DNA from: Hymenobacter armeniacus
GTDB lineage: Bacteria; Bacteroidota; Bacteroidia; Cytophagales; Hymenobacteraceae
DNA length: 64,000 nucleotides
Direction of reading: 5' to 3'
Assembly (NCBI RefSeq): GCF_014699055.1
Contig: NZ_JACXAC010000004.1
Span: 496,001-560,000, forward strand
Positions 25,846 to 34,600 of this stretch are shown here, one piece after another. Position 1 is the stretch's first letter, and every line of letters begins with the position of its first letter. Made by a program: the position numbers and the translations under genes. The notes under the pieces are model-generated. The model worked only from the letters and a program-made list of their open reading frames with translations, did no database searches and was not told the DNA's origin.

Positions 25846-25853
25846 TATCTTAG
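25846..25853 (+). promoter_or_regulatory. Candidate -7 promoter box (TATCTTAG)
   Basis: GTATCTTAG lies 28 bp upstream of the ATG at 25882, the same spacing class as the TATCTT boxes before the restriction-modification, malQ and ruvX genes. No -33 box is evident. Confidence 0.25.
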
Positions 25854-25881
25854 GCGAGCCCATTGACTCCTGTGCCCCGCC

Positions 25882-26343
25882 ATGCCTCCCGGCAACAATG
25901 CCCCTACGCCCGCTGAACGCGCCGCCGACAGCCGCCTCGACTACCGCCCCGAACCGGCAGAAACGCCGGAGACTCCTCTAGCCGAGGCCAGCCACCGGCA
26001 GCGCCTCAGCGACGCCGTGCTGCTCACAGCCACCCGGTGGCGGCCGCTGGTGGCCGTGCTCGAAGCCGTGCAGTCGCACACGGCCACCGATTCGGTGTTT
26101 CACACCCGCCGCCTCAAGATTAATGCCCAGATTGCCCGGGTATACGCCGAGCTCAAATCCGAAAAGCCAAGCCGCCAAACGCTGCTGCACGCCTTCCAGA
26201 CCATGGGCGAGCTGGTGAAAGAAGAAGCGCGCGACATCAGCAAAGACGAGCTGAAGCAGGCCGCGAAGGAAGTGGTGCTGGCCACCCTCAAAAACGCGCC
26301 GGGCCTGATAAGCGCCGCCCACCAGGCCCGGCTGCTTTCCTGA
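25882..26343 (+). CDS. Hypothetical cytoplasmic protein
   Basis: 153 residues with no signal peptide or membrane segment. The first ~35 residues are Pro/Ala/Glu-rich and probably disordered. The rest is helical and charged (TRRLKINAQIARVYAELKSE, then ELVKEEARDISKDELKQAAKEVVLATL). Codon use is host-like and the coding frame is strong. The family is not recognised. It is preceded by its own TATCTTAG box and followed by the phosphoesterase gene after 75 bp, which has its own GACTTTTG box near 26388, so it may be a single-gene unit. Confidence 0.6.
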   Translation: MPPGNNAPTPAERAADSRLDYRPEPAETPETPLAEASHRQRLSDAVLLTATRWRPLVAVLEAVQSHTATDSVFHTRRLKINAQIARVYAELKSEKPSRQTLLHAFQTMGELVKEEARDISKDELKQAAKEVVLATLKNAPGLISAAHQARLLS

Positions 26344-26418
26344 GCAGGGCGGCACCCCGGGCGCTGGCGGCCGGGCGGGACTTTTGCGTACAGCAAGGCT
26401 GTCTTGTTATTGTGCGCC

Positions 26419-26985
26419 ATGAAACCGCTCTACCTGCTGGCCGTGCTGCCACCAGAACCCGTCTATGCCGAAACCTGGGCCCTGAAGCAGGAGGTGCATC
26501 GCCTCACGGGCAGCCGCAACGCCGTGCGGCTGCCGCCCCACATCACCCTGCTACCGCCCCAGCGCCAGCCCGATGCGTTTGAGGCCCGCTGCACGGTGGC
26601 GCTGACAGCTTTCGCGGCCACGCAAGCGCCCGTGGGCGTGGCCCTGAACGGCTTTGCCTGGTTTGGGGAGCGCACGTTGTTTGTGCGGGTGAGCGAGCCC
26701 GGCGCAATCGGGGCCCTGCACGCCCGGCTCGTGGCCTGGTGCGCCGCGCACTTGCCCGAAGTGCCGACCGAAAGCCGGCCCTTCACGCCGCACCTCACGC
26801 TGGCCACCCGCGACTTGCCCCCTGCGCAGGTACCGGCGCTGCGCGAGTTGTTTGCGGCCCGCTCCTATGCCGCCGAGTTTGTGGTGAGCCGGCTCACACT
26901 GTTCCGGCACAACGGGCAGCTGTGGGAGCCGCGCGCCGCCTTCGACCTGAGCGGCACCGAAGCAGCCGCGCCGCTAGCCGGCTGA
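26419..26985 (+). CDS. 2'-5' RNA ligase/LigT-like 2H phosphoesterase
   Basis: 188 residues from ATG at 26419. The two signature histidine motifs of the 2H superfamily are present: PPHITLL with H41 and FTPHLTLATR with H125, about 84 residues apart as usual. The family hydrolyses or forms 2',5' or cyclic phosphate bonds in RNA or small nucleotides in the cytoplasm. The N-terminus MKPLYLLAVLPPEPVYAE matches the first strand of the fold. The physiological substrate in Bacteroidota is unknown. Confidence 0.85.
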   Translation: MKPLYLLAVLPPEPVYAETWALKQEVHRLTGSRNAVRLPPHITLLPPQRQPDAFEARCTVALTAFAATQAPVGVALNGFAWFGERTLFVRVSEPGAIGALHARLVAWCAAHLPEVPTESRPFTPHLTLATRDLPPAQVPALRELFAARSYAAEFVVSRLTLFRHNGQLWEPRAAFDLSGTEAAAPLAG

Positions 26986-27117
26986 TGCCCCAGCGGGCAC
27001 CCGCCCCGACAAGCTGTGCCGCAGGCCAAGCCAACCCTTTTGCGTTGTTTGCGTTAAAAGCTTTCAATTTCCCGTTTTGCGACGCGGAAAATGGTTTCAC
27101 TAACTCTTGTAGCCGCT

Positions 27118-27429
27118 ATGAAAAAGCAATTGTTTCTGCTCGCGCTGTTGGTTACCTCGGCCGGCTATTCGGCCAGTGCCCAGACCAGCACCACCACCAC
27201 TACCCGCCAAACCACGGTAACGCCGGCCACCCCGGCCACGCCCGCCACGCCCACGTACCCAACGGCGGTACCGGCCCCGGCCACCAACACCACCGAGTCG
27301 ACCACTACCACGGTAGAAACGGCGCCCGCCACCTCCACCACCACCGTTGTGACGCCTGCTCCGGCAGTGCAGACCGACGCGAAAGTGAAGGACAAGCGCA
27401 ATAAAACGAAGATTAAGCCGAAGAAATAG
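27118..27429 (+). CDS. Small secreted Thr/Pro-rich low-complexity protein
   Basis: Start ATG at 27118 (MKKQLFLLALLVTSAGYSASAQ) gives a clean signal peptide and 103 residues; an in-frame ATG nine codons earlier is less likely. The mature protein is dominated by Thr, Pro, Ala and Val (TPATPATPATPTYPTAV and TTTTVE repeats) and ends in a basic tail (KVKDKRNKTKIKPKK). It is probably unstructured and cell-wall or periplasm associated. No family is recognised. TTTTGCGTTGTTTGCG upstream (27040-27055) may contain a -33 TTTG. A strong terminator follows after 20 bp. Confidence 0.65.
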   Translation: MKKQLFLLALLVTSAGYSASAQTSTTTTTRQTTVTPATPATPATPTYPTAVPAPATNTTESTTTTVETAPATSTTTVVTPAPAVQTDAKVKDKRNKTKIKPKK

Positions 27430-27449
27430 GTAAAGCCTGTTCTATTTGA

Positions 27450-27483
27450 AATGCCCGGCTGCAAGCACTTGCGGCCGGGCATT
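27450..27483 (+). terminator. Terminator hairpin of the Thr-rich protein gene
   Basis: AATGCCCGGC pairs with GCCGGGCATT, extended inward by TGCAAG/CTTGC. Followed by ATTGCGTGT, so the T tail is weak. Confidence 0.65.
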
Positions 27484-27677
27484 ATTGCGTGTATTGGGTT
27501 GATTGTCATGTTTTAATGCATGATTCACTACGAGGCCGGAACAACTTTTCGAGTTTGACAATGATTTCGACACAAAATGATAAATATCATTTTTTCATGT
27601 ATAAAAAATATTGTTGACCTAATTTATTAAATATTATATATTATTTGTACATTTATTGCGGTCCGAAACGAAACAGC

Positions 27678-27953
27678 ATGGTCCCACCTTTTCCCTTCTA
27701 TTCCAGCTTGCCGGGTAAAGCGGAGTCCACCATTTACCACACGCACCCGCGGTGCAAAGTGGCGTTGGGCATAGCCGAAACGGCGCGCGTGCTGGGAATG
27801 GGGGAGGGCAGGCACGAGTGTCCGTTCTGTTACCTGCTGGGGCAATTCAAAACCAGCCGCCTGGCCACGGGTGCTCCTGCCCGCGAGCCGGCCGGGGGCT
27901 ATACCAGCAGCAGCCCGGCCCGCGAAAACGCGTATTCGACCCCGTCGCGCTGA
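27678..27953 (+). CDS. Small protein with His/Cys metal-binding-like motif
   Basis: 91 residues from ATG at 27678 (an earlier in-frame ATG at 27645 is possible). The core is YHTHPRC, about 25 residues, then HECPFCYLLG: two His and a Cys followed by His and a CxxC, the spacing of a small zinc ribbon or similar site. The tail after residue ~65 is Ser/Pro/Arg-rich and probably disordered. The upstream 200 bp are very AT-rich (27525-27665) with a promoter-like TTGTTGAC and TATTATTTG. The family is not recognised; zinc binding is inferred. Confidence 0.5.
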   Translation: MVPPFPFYSSLPGKAESTIYHTHPRCKVALGIAETARVLGMGEGRHECPFCYLLGQFKTSRLATGAPAREPAGGYTSSSPARENAYSTPSR

Positions 27954-28054
27954 AGCCCGCCACCGGGCCGGAGCAGCCGCCAGCCCGTTTCTTTGCGGCG
28001 GTGCCGGCCCCGGGCAGCTAGTGGAGCTGCCGGGCCCGGGCACCGCCTTTGCCT

Positions 28055-29224
28055 ATGCCGCTTCTTGAAGTTGTTGACGACCGCCTGGCGCGGTCGTTTG
28101 TTGAATTGCCGGCCCGCCTGCACGCGGCCGTGCCGAACTACATCGGCCCGCTCGAAAACGAGGTAGAAGCCGTGTTCGACCCCGCCAAAAACCCCAAGTT
28201 CAAAAACGGGGAGTGCGCCCGCTGGGTGCTGACGGACGCTGCGGGCCAGGCCGTGGGCCGCGTGGCCGCCTTTCTGAACCGCGACGCGGTGGACGTGCAA
28301 AACCCAGACCTGCCCACCGGCGGCATGGGCTTCTTCGAATGCATCGACGACCAGGCGGCCGCCAATCAGCTCTTCGACGCGGCCCGGCAGTGGCTGGCGG
28401 CCCGCGGCATGCAGGCCATGGACGGCCCCATCAACTTCGGCGAGCGGGACCGATTCTGGGGGCTGCTCATCGACGGCTACGACCTGGAGCCCAACTACGG
28501 CATGTTCTGGCACCCGGCCTACTACCGGCCGCTGTTTGAGCACTACGGGTTCGAGCTGTATTTCAAACAGTATACCTGCTACCGCACCACCGCGGCCGAG
28601 CTACACCCCAGCTTTGCCAAGCGGGCCGAGGAGCACGCCGGCACCTACCGCTTTGCCCACGCCCGCAAGCAGGACGCCGAAAAGCTGGCCCAGGACTTCC
28701 ACCACGTCTACAACCTGGCCTGGGCCCGGCACTCGGGCGTGAAGCCGATGACCCTGGACGAGGCCCGCAAGATTGTGCAGCAGATGAAGCCCGTGCTGGA
28801 CGAGCGCCTGCTCTGGTTTGCCTACCACGGCCCGGAGCCGGTGGCCTTCTTCATCAGCCTGCCCGAGCTGAACCAGATTTTCAAGCACGTGGGCCGGCGG
28901 CTGAACCTGCTGGGCAAGCTGCGCTTTTTGTGGGAGCAGCGCCGCTACATGCAGCGCCGCGACAAGAAGCTGTTCGGCATCATCTACGGGGTGGTGCCCG
29001 AGCACCAGGGCAAGGGCGTGGACGCGGCCATGCTGGTGTATGCCCGCCAGGCGTTCATCGACGCGGGCTACGCCGACATCGAGATGAACTGGATTGGCGA
29101 CTTCAACCCCCGCATGCTGGTGACCACGCGCTCCATCGGCGCCAAAATTCTGAAAACCCACGCCACCTACCGCTACCTGTTCGACCGCGAAAGGCCGTTT
29201 GAGCGCATGCCGATAATTCGGTAG
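28055..29224 (+). CDS. GNAT-like N-acyltransferase family protein
   Basis: 389 residues from ATG at 28055, preferred to the TTG two codons upstream. No signal or membrane segment. The C-terminal half shows a GNAT-like pattern: LLWFAYHGPEPVAFFISLPE (strand pair), GIIYGVVPEHQGKGVDAAML (acyl-CoA loop of V-P-x-H-Q-G-K-G type) and EMNWIGDFNPRML. The N-terminal half (PNYIGPLENEVEAVFDP, MDGPINFGERDRFWGLLIDG) matches a large group of conserved Bacteroidota proteins of unknown substrate. It is convergent with tamL, 33 bp between stops. Confidence 0.7.
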   Translation: MPLLEVVDDRLARSFVELPARLHAAVPNYIGPLENEVEAVFDPAKNPKFKNGECARWVLTDAAGQAVGRVAAFLNRDAVDVQNPDLPTGGMGFFECIDDQAAANQLFDAARQWLAARGMQAMDGPINFGERDRFWGLLIDGYDLEPNYGMFWHPAYYRPLFEHYGFELYFKQYTCYRTTAAELHPSFAKRAEEHAGTYRFAHARKQDAEKLAQDFHHVYNLAWARHSGVKPMTLDEARKIVQQMKPVLDERLLWFAYHGPEPVAFFISLPELNQIFKHVGRRLNLLGKLRFLWEQRRYMQRRDKKLFGIIYGVVPEHQGKGVDAAMLVYARQAFIDAGYADIEMNWIGDFNPRMLVTTRSIGAKILKTHATYRYLFDRERPFERMPIIR

Positions 29225-29257
29225 CCATGGGTTGCGCCCTCGCAGGGAAACGCGATT

Positions 29258-31618
29258 TTAGAACGGATACCCAATGGCCAGGTTGAAGCGGCCCGTGGTG
29301 CTGTCGGGCGTGCCGTAGGGGGCTTTCAGCGGCAGGGCGTAGTCGAAGCGGATGACGAAGAACTGCACGTCGATGCGCAGGCCCGCGCCGTAGCCCACGG
29401 CCAGCTGGTTGAGAAAGCTGCTGGCTTTGAACTCGCCGCCGGGCCGCTCGGGGTCGGCGTTGGCCAGCCAGATGTTGCCGGCGTCTACGAACAGGGCGCC
29501 TTTCACGTAGGGCACCAGGTCCTGGCGGTATTCCACGTTGCCTTCGAGGCGGATGTCGCCCACTTGGTCGTAGAACTGGTTGAGGCTCTGCTCGGTGGTT
29601 TGGGGGCGGTAGGTGCCGGGCCCAATGCCGCGCGCCGCAAAGGCCCGCACGCTGTTGGGGCCGCCAATGCCGTACTGCTTGGGGTAGGGCAGCACCACGG
29701 AGTTGCCGTAGGGCATGCCGATGCCGGCCTGCAGGCGGGCCACAATCCGGTTGCCGGACGTGGGGTTCTGGCTGATGCGGTAGTACTCGCGCAGCTCCAA
29801 ATCAAACTTCAGGTACTGGCTGAACTGCTGGCCCAGCACGGTGTAGCCCTTATCGGGCAGGTTGCGGCTCTGGCCCGTGGCTTGGGCAATGAGGCTGGCC
29901 ACGTTGCCGCTGCCCTCTACCTGGCCGCTGAAATAAATTTGCTGGCGGCGCTGCTCCAGCACCTGCTGGTTGTAGGTGTAGCGGTACGAGCTGGCCAGAA
30001 TGAATTGCTGCTCGAAAGCGCTGCGTAGGTAGCGGCGGGTTTTCAGCAGGTCGTTGAAGGCCTTGGTGGTGTCGGCCAGGCGCACGTAGGTGATGTCGAC
30101 GGGCCGGATTTCCTGCTCGTTGGTAATCTTGGTTTTGAAGGTGTAGCCGTAGTTGAGGTTGAAAAAGTCTTCGCGGAAGTAGTTGGCGCGCGTGACGGTG
30201 CGGTAGCCGGCCCCGATGGTGGTGCGCGGCTGAAAGTCGGAGTTGGGCAGCTTGATGTCGAACAGCGGCAGGTTGGGCGCCACCAGCCGCGGAAACACCA
30301 GCTGCGCGTTCAGCCCGAACTCGTAGCTGGTGAGACCCAGCGCGCCGTTGCCGTTGCCGCTTTGGGTTTCGGTGCTGGCCACGGCGTTCACCAGCAACTG
30401 CTCGCCGCCACGCAGGGCCGAGCGGTTGCGGAACGACAGCGTGAGGCCGGGGCCGGTGAAGCCGTTGCTCTTGCTCACCAGCTGCAAATCGGCCCGCAGG
30501 CTCTTCTTCTTGAGCTGGGTCATCAGCACGTCGGCGTCGAGGCGGGCGCGGCCGGCCGAGTCGCCGGCCGCCGAGGGCCGCAGCCGGATTTCCACGAACT
30601 TGAACGTGTTCAAGCTCATCAGGCGGCTGATGGTCTGGTCGCGGCGCCGGCGGCGGTACAGGCTGTCCGGGTACAGGAAGGTGGCGTTGGTAATGGCCTT
30701 GGCCTTGAATATTTCCTCGTCGGGGTAGTACTCGTACTTCTTGTACAGGATGGGCTGTCGGGTGGTCGTGTCCGTCAGCACGTAGTTGGTGTTCAGTCGA
30801 ATACGCTCGAGCCAGTACGGCTTGGTGGCCTTGTCCGGCGCCTTGGCCTTCACCCGCAGGTACACGTTGATTTTGTTGTTCAGCGTGCTGTCGACCTGAA
30901 ACAGGATGTAGTCGGGGTTGAAATAGAAGTAGCCCGAGTTTTTCAGCGCGTTGTCGATGCGCACCCGCTCGGCCGTGAAGGTGTTGAGGTTGTAGGCGTC
31001 GCCCACTTTGAGCAGCGTGCCGGCCTGCGTGGCTCGAATGTCCTTATCGACCAGCGTGTCGCGGTCGGGAAAATGAATTTCCTGAATGGTGTACACCCGG
31101 CCGGTGTTGGCCGTGTAGTTCACCTGCGCGGTTTTCTCCTGGGTTTTCACCTCGTTGGTCACCGTGCCCTTGAAGAAGCCGTTGTTGTAGAGCCGGTTGG
31201 TGATGAGGCCGCTGGTGGCGGCAATTTTCACGTCTTTCAGCAGCACCGGCGCTTCCCCAAACTTGTCGGCCAGGAAATGGCCCAGGCCTTTGGTTTTGCC
31301 TTGGCCCAGGCCCCAGAAGTATAGCTTGGGCCGCAGGCCCAGAAACGAGGCGTTGGGCTTGGGCCGAATGACCGATTCCAACTCCGTCTGGAGGGCCGCT
31401 TCGTTGGTGATTTTCTCCGGCGACTTGATGATGACCTTGCTGCCGGTGTACAGCTTCTGGCCTTCGGGCACGTATTTCAGCCCCGAGCAGGCCGACAGGC
31501 CCAGCAGCGCCAGCGCCGTCGCGGCCCAGGCCCCAAGCCGGCTGCCCGAGTTGCCCGCGCGCCCGTCCAAAGGGGCGGCGCAAGGCTCAGCAGCAGAACG
31601 GCGGTAGTGAATAAGCAT
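29258..31618 (-). CDS. tamL: TamL, lipoprotein Omp85-family barrel of the translocation and assembly module
   Basis: 786 residues. Unusually long N-region before the lipobox LLGLSAC (Cys44), directly followed by SGLKYVPEGQKLYTG, a conserved TamL start. The middle part has POTRA-like repeats (for example GRVYTIQEIHFPDRDTLV). The barrel part carries the Omp85 signature GGPNSVRAFAARGIGPG near residue 655 and ends in Phe (IGYPF). In Bacteroidota, TamL replaces TamA and is lipid-anchored; it works with TamB in outer-membrane assembly or lipid transport. The start lies 14 bp after the tamB stop, so the two form an operon. Confidence 0.92.
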   Translation of the reverse strand: MLIHYRRSAAEPCAAPLDGRAGNSGSRLGAWAATALALLGLSACSGLKYVPEGQKLYTGSKVIIKSPEKITNEAALQTELESVIRPKPNASFLGLRPKLYFWGLGQGKTKGLGHFLADKFGEAPVLLKDVKIAATSGLITNRLYNNGFFKGTVTNEVKTQEKTAQVNYTANTGRVYTIQEIHFPDRDTLVDKDIRATQAGTLLKVGDAYNLNTFTAERVRIDNALKNSGYFYFNPDYILFQVDSTLNNKINVYLRVKAKAPDKATKPYWLERIRLNTNYVLTDTTTRQPILYKKYEYYPDEEIFKAKAITNATFLYPDSLYRRRRRDQTISRLMSLNTFKFVEIRLRPSAAGDSAGRARLDADVLMTQLKKKSLRADLQLVSKSNGFTGPGLTLSFRNRSALRGGEQLLVNAVASTETQSGNGNGALGLTSYEFGLNAQLVFPRLVAPNLPLFDIKLPNSDFQPRTTIGAGYRTVTRANYFREDFFNLNYGYTFKTKITNEQEIRPVDITYVRLADTTKAFNDLLKTRRYLRSAFEQQFILASSYRYTYNQQVLEQRRQQIYFSGQVEGSGNVASLIAQATGQSRNLPDKGYTVLGQQFSQYLKFDLELREYYRISQNPTSGNRIVARLQAGIGMPYGNSVVLPYPKQYGIGGPNSVRAFAARGIGPGTYRPQTTEQSLNQFYDQVGDIRLEGNVEYRQDLVPYVKGALFVDAGNIWLANADPERPGGEFKASSFLNQLAVGYGAGLRIDVQFFVIRFDYALPLKAPYGTPDSTTGRFNLAIGYPF

Positions 31619-31632
31619 ACTCTGATTCGGTA

Positions 31633-34600
31633 TTAGCGTCCGGTGGTGGACTTGTCACGCGTGGAGTCAACCCGCGCCGCGGGCTGGTTTTGCACGGAGT
31701 CTTTTTCGGCTTTTTTCTCGGCTTTCACCTCTTTGCGCTCCGCCTTGCGCTCGGCCTTCACGTCCTTGGGCACCTTCGAAAACAAGTCTTTCAGGTCGCG
31801 GTAGTCGCGCTGGAACACCAAGGCCGCGCCCGTCCGGATAATCTGGCCGTCGATGTCCTCGTAGCCGTTCTGGCGGAACACGCGCACCCGCAGGCGGCCG
31901 TCGGCCAGCACCCGGTACTCCAGGCTCACGTCGCCGGCCAGGTTGCTGGCGCTGTTCTGGCCCTGGGTGGCCTGCGTGCCCGAGCCGCCGCTGAGGTTGA
32001 TGTCGGTGCCCACGCGCACGGTGAGGCGGTTGTTGAGCAGCTGGCGGCGCACGGCCACGTTCAGGTCGGTGCGGCTGCGGGCCTCGCCGGTGCTGTAGTC
32101 GGCTTGGTTGGTCACGCCCAGGTCCAGGCCCAGGCCCGAGAGGTATTTGTCGGTCAGGTTGGTGAGCTGGTCGGTGAGCACGGCGCTGGCGCTGCCGCGC
32201 AGCTGCGTGGCCACCAGGCCCTCGCCGCTGCTCGTCTGGAAGGGGTTTTGGGCCACAAACCGGCCCAGAATCAGCAGCGAAAACACCTGCTTGCTGAGCT
32301 CCGACGTCTGGCTGGGTTGGCGCAGTTGGGCCAGCTTGGTGTCCACCTGTCCGCCCAGCGCACCACGCTGGTTTTCGGGCAGCGTGATGTCGAAGCCGAT
32401 GGTGGGCTTGCTGAGTTGGTCGGTCACCTTCAGCAGCACGTTGAAGGGAAGGCGGTTGCGGGCCACGGTGTTGGCCGTCTGGTCGTCGAGGCCCTGGCCG
32501 GCCAGCAGTTCGGCCGGCGCGGCCTGCACTTTGTAGATGGCCGTGAGGTCGAGCGTGGCGTTGTAGGGGTCGCCGTCCCAGGTGATGGACGAGCCGCGGG
32601 CCAGGATGAAATCGCGCTGGGCCAGGTCGTAGAGCGACATGTGGTATTGGCCACGCGCCACGTCCAGACGGCCGCTCAGCGTGATGGTGCCGTCGGGCGC
32701 AATGTTGGTATTCAGCGTGCCGGCGGCCCGCACCTTGAGGTTGTCGCCGCTGGCCGGGTCGATGACGATGGTAAACGGCGTGCGGTTGGTGATGGTCACC
32801 ACCGCCGTGATGTCGTAGCCCGTTGCGTTCACCTTCGTGGTGTCGAGGGCCACTTTGCGGGCCAGCATGGTGTCGAGCGGGGCGCTCACGTCGATGAACT
32901 CCACAATGCCCGTGCGTTCCTGGGTAGTGGGCGTGGCCGCCGGCGACTCCACCGTCAGGTTCGAGCCTTCGACCACCGTCACTCGCGTGTCAATCTTGAT
33001 GAGCTCCACCGGCCCGGTCAGGCGCGTTTCCGAATCGAGCACCAAGCGGCCGTAGAACAACTCGTTGTTTTCGCGGGTGCTGCGCACGGCCAGGAAGTTG
33101 TTGGTCGTGGCGTTCATGTCGAAGGAATAGTTGATGAAGTCCTTCGTGAGCAAATAGCCGTTCACCACGGCCTTATTCGAGGCCGAGTCCAGCACCGTGA
33201 AGTTGTTGAACGCAATGCCCCGGTCGTCAAACGTAAGTGCCTGGTTGGGCAGCCGGAACGGCGAGCCCAGCTGCGGCACAATGAACCCGGCATCGGCCGA
33301 GGTATTGAGCGTGCCGCGCACCACCGGCGCTGCGGGCGCGCCCGTCACCGTCAGCCGCCCGCTGATGTAGCCGTTGGCGTTGCGCACCTGGCCCACCGAG
33401 AAAGGCTCCACCAGTTTCAGGTTAAGCCGGTTGGCGTCCACGTTCAGGTTGAGCGGGGCGGGGCTGTTGGCCAGGTAGGTGCCGCGCACCTGCACGTCGT
33501 TGCCGGCTCCGCCCACCGTGCCGGCGGCCCCGCCGGTCAGGCGGGCGTCCACGTCGTAGCGGCCGGCGCTGGGGTTGGTGGCGTTGAAGGCAATGTCGCC
33601 GATGAGGGCTTTCTGAAACACCAGGTTTTTGACGGTGGCATCGGCCGTGAAAGCTTGGTTGGGCTTGCCCAGGTTGTCGATGCGGGCCGTGCCGTTGAGC
33701 TGCCCGGCCACCAGCGAGTCCTGCTGCTGCACAATCTTGGCCAGCTCGGCCAGCTCAAAATTGGTAAACGTGACGCCCAGCGGCGAGGTGGGCACCTGCG
33801 GGTTCTGGCTTTGCAGGGCCAGCGTGCTGCGGCCGTTGGTCAGGTTGAGCCCGTTGGCCACCACGGCGCCGGTGGGGTAGTAGCGCACATAGTTGTTGGC
33901 GCCAGCGGTCCAGGTGTCGTAGTTGAGAATCTGCTCCGGCGCGGCCTCAAACTGGTAGGCCACTTCGCCGCGGGGCTGGGCCAGGGCCTGCACGGTGCCG
34001 GCCAGCGCCAGCCTTTCGCGGTTAGCCGAGTCGCCCAGGATGGCCGCCCGCGCAAACACTTTGTTATTGGCCACGTTGCCAATCACGCTGGGGCGGCGCA
34101 GCTTCAGGGTGGTGTCCTGGGCGGCCTGGGCCAGGCGCAGGGCGTAGTCCAGCTTGCCAGGGTCCGAGTCCACGTTCAGCCGCAGCGAATCGAGCCGGTA
34201 GTTGTTGTACTGGATGAGCGGAATGCTGGTGGTGGCCGTGAGGCGGGCGGCTTGCCGCGAGTAGTTGCCGGCCAGCGTAAACGGCGAAATTTTCTTCAGG
34301 CCCGGCACCAGCTTGGTAGCCAGCTTGGGGTCTTTCAGCTTCAGCGAATACGTGAAATGGCGGTCGGCCGCGCTGGGTACGTACTGCACGCCGGGCACGT
34401 CGAAGTAGCGGTCGAGGTGTTGCTGCAGCTCCGTGGCCAAATCGCCGAGGTGCACGTTGCCATCGAGGTTCACGTTGGCAATGTCGGAGGTGATGACGGC
34501 CGTGGTGCGCGTGGCCGTCTGCACGATGCGGCCGTTGAGCGAATCGAGCGCAAACGGCTGGTTGTCGCGCACTATCACAATCTTCTGGCCGCTGAAGGTG

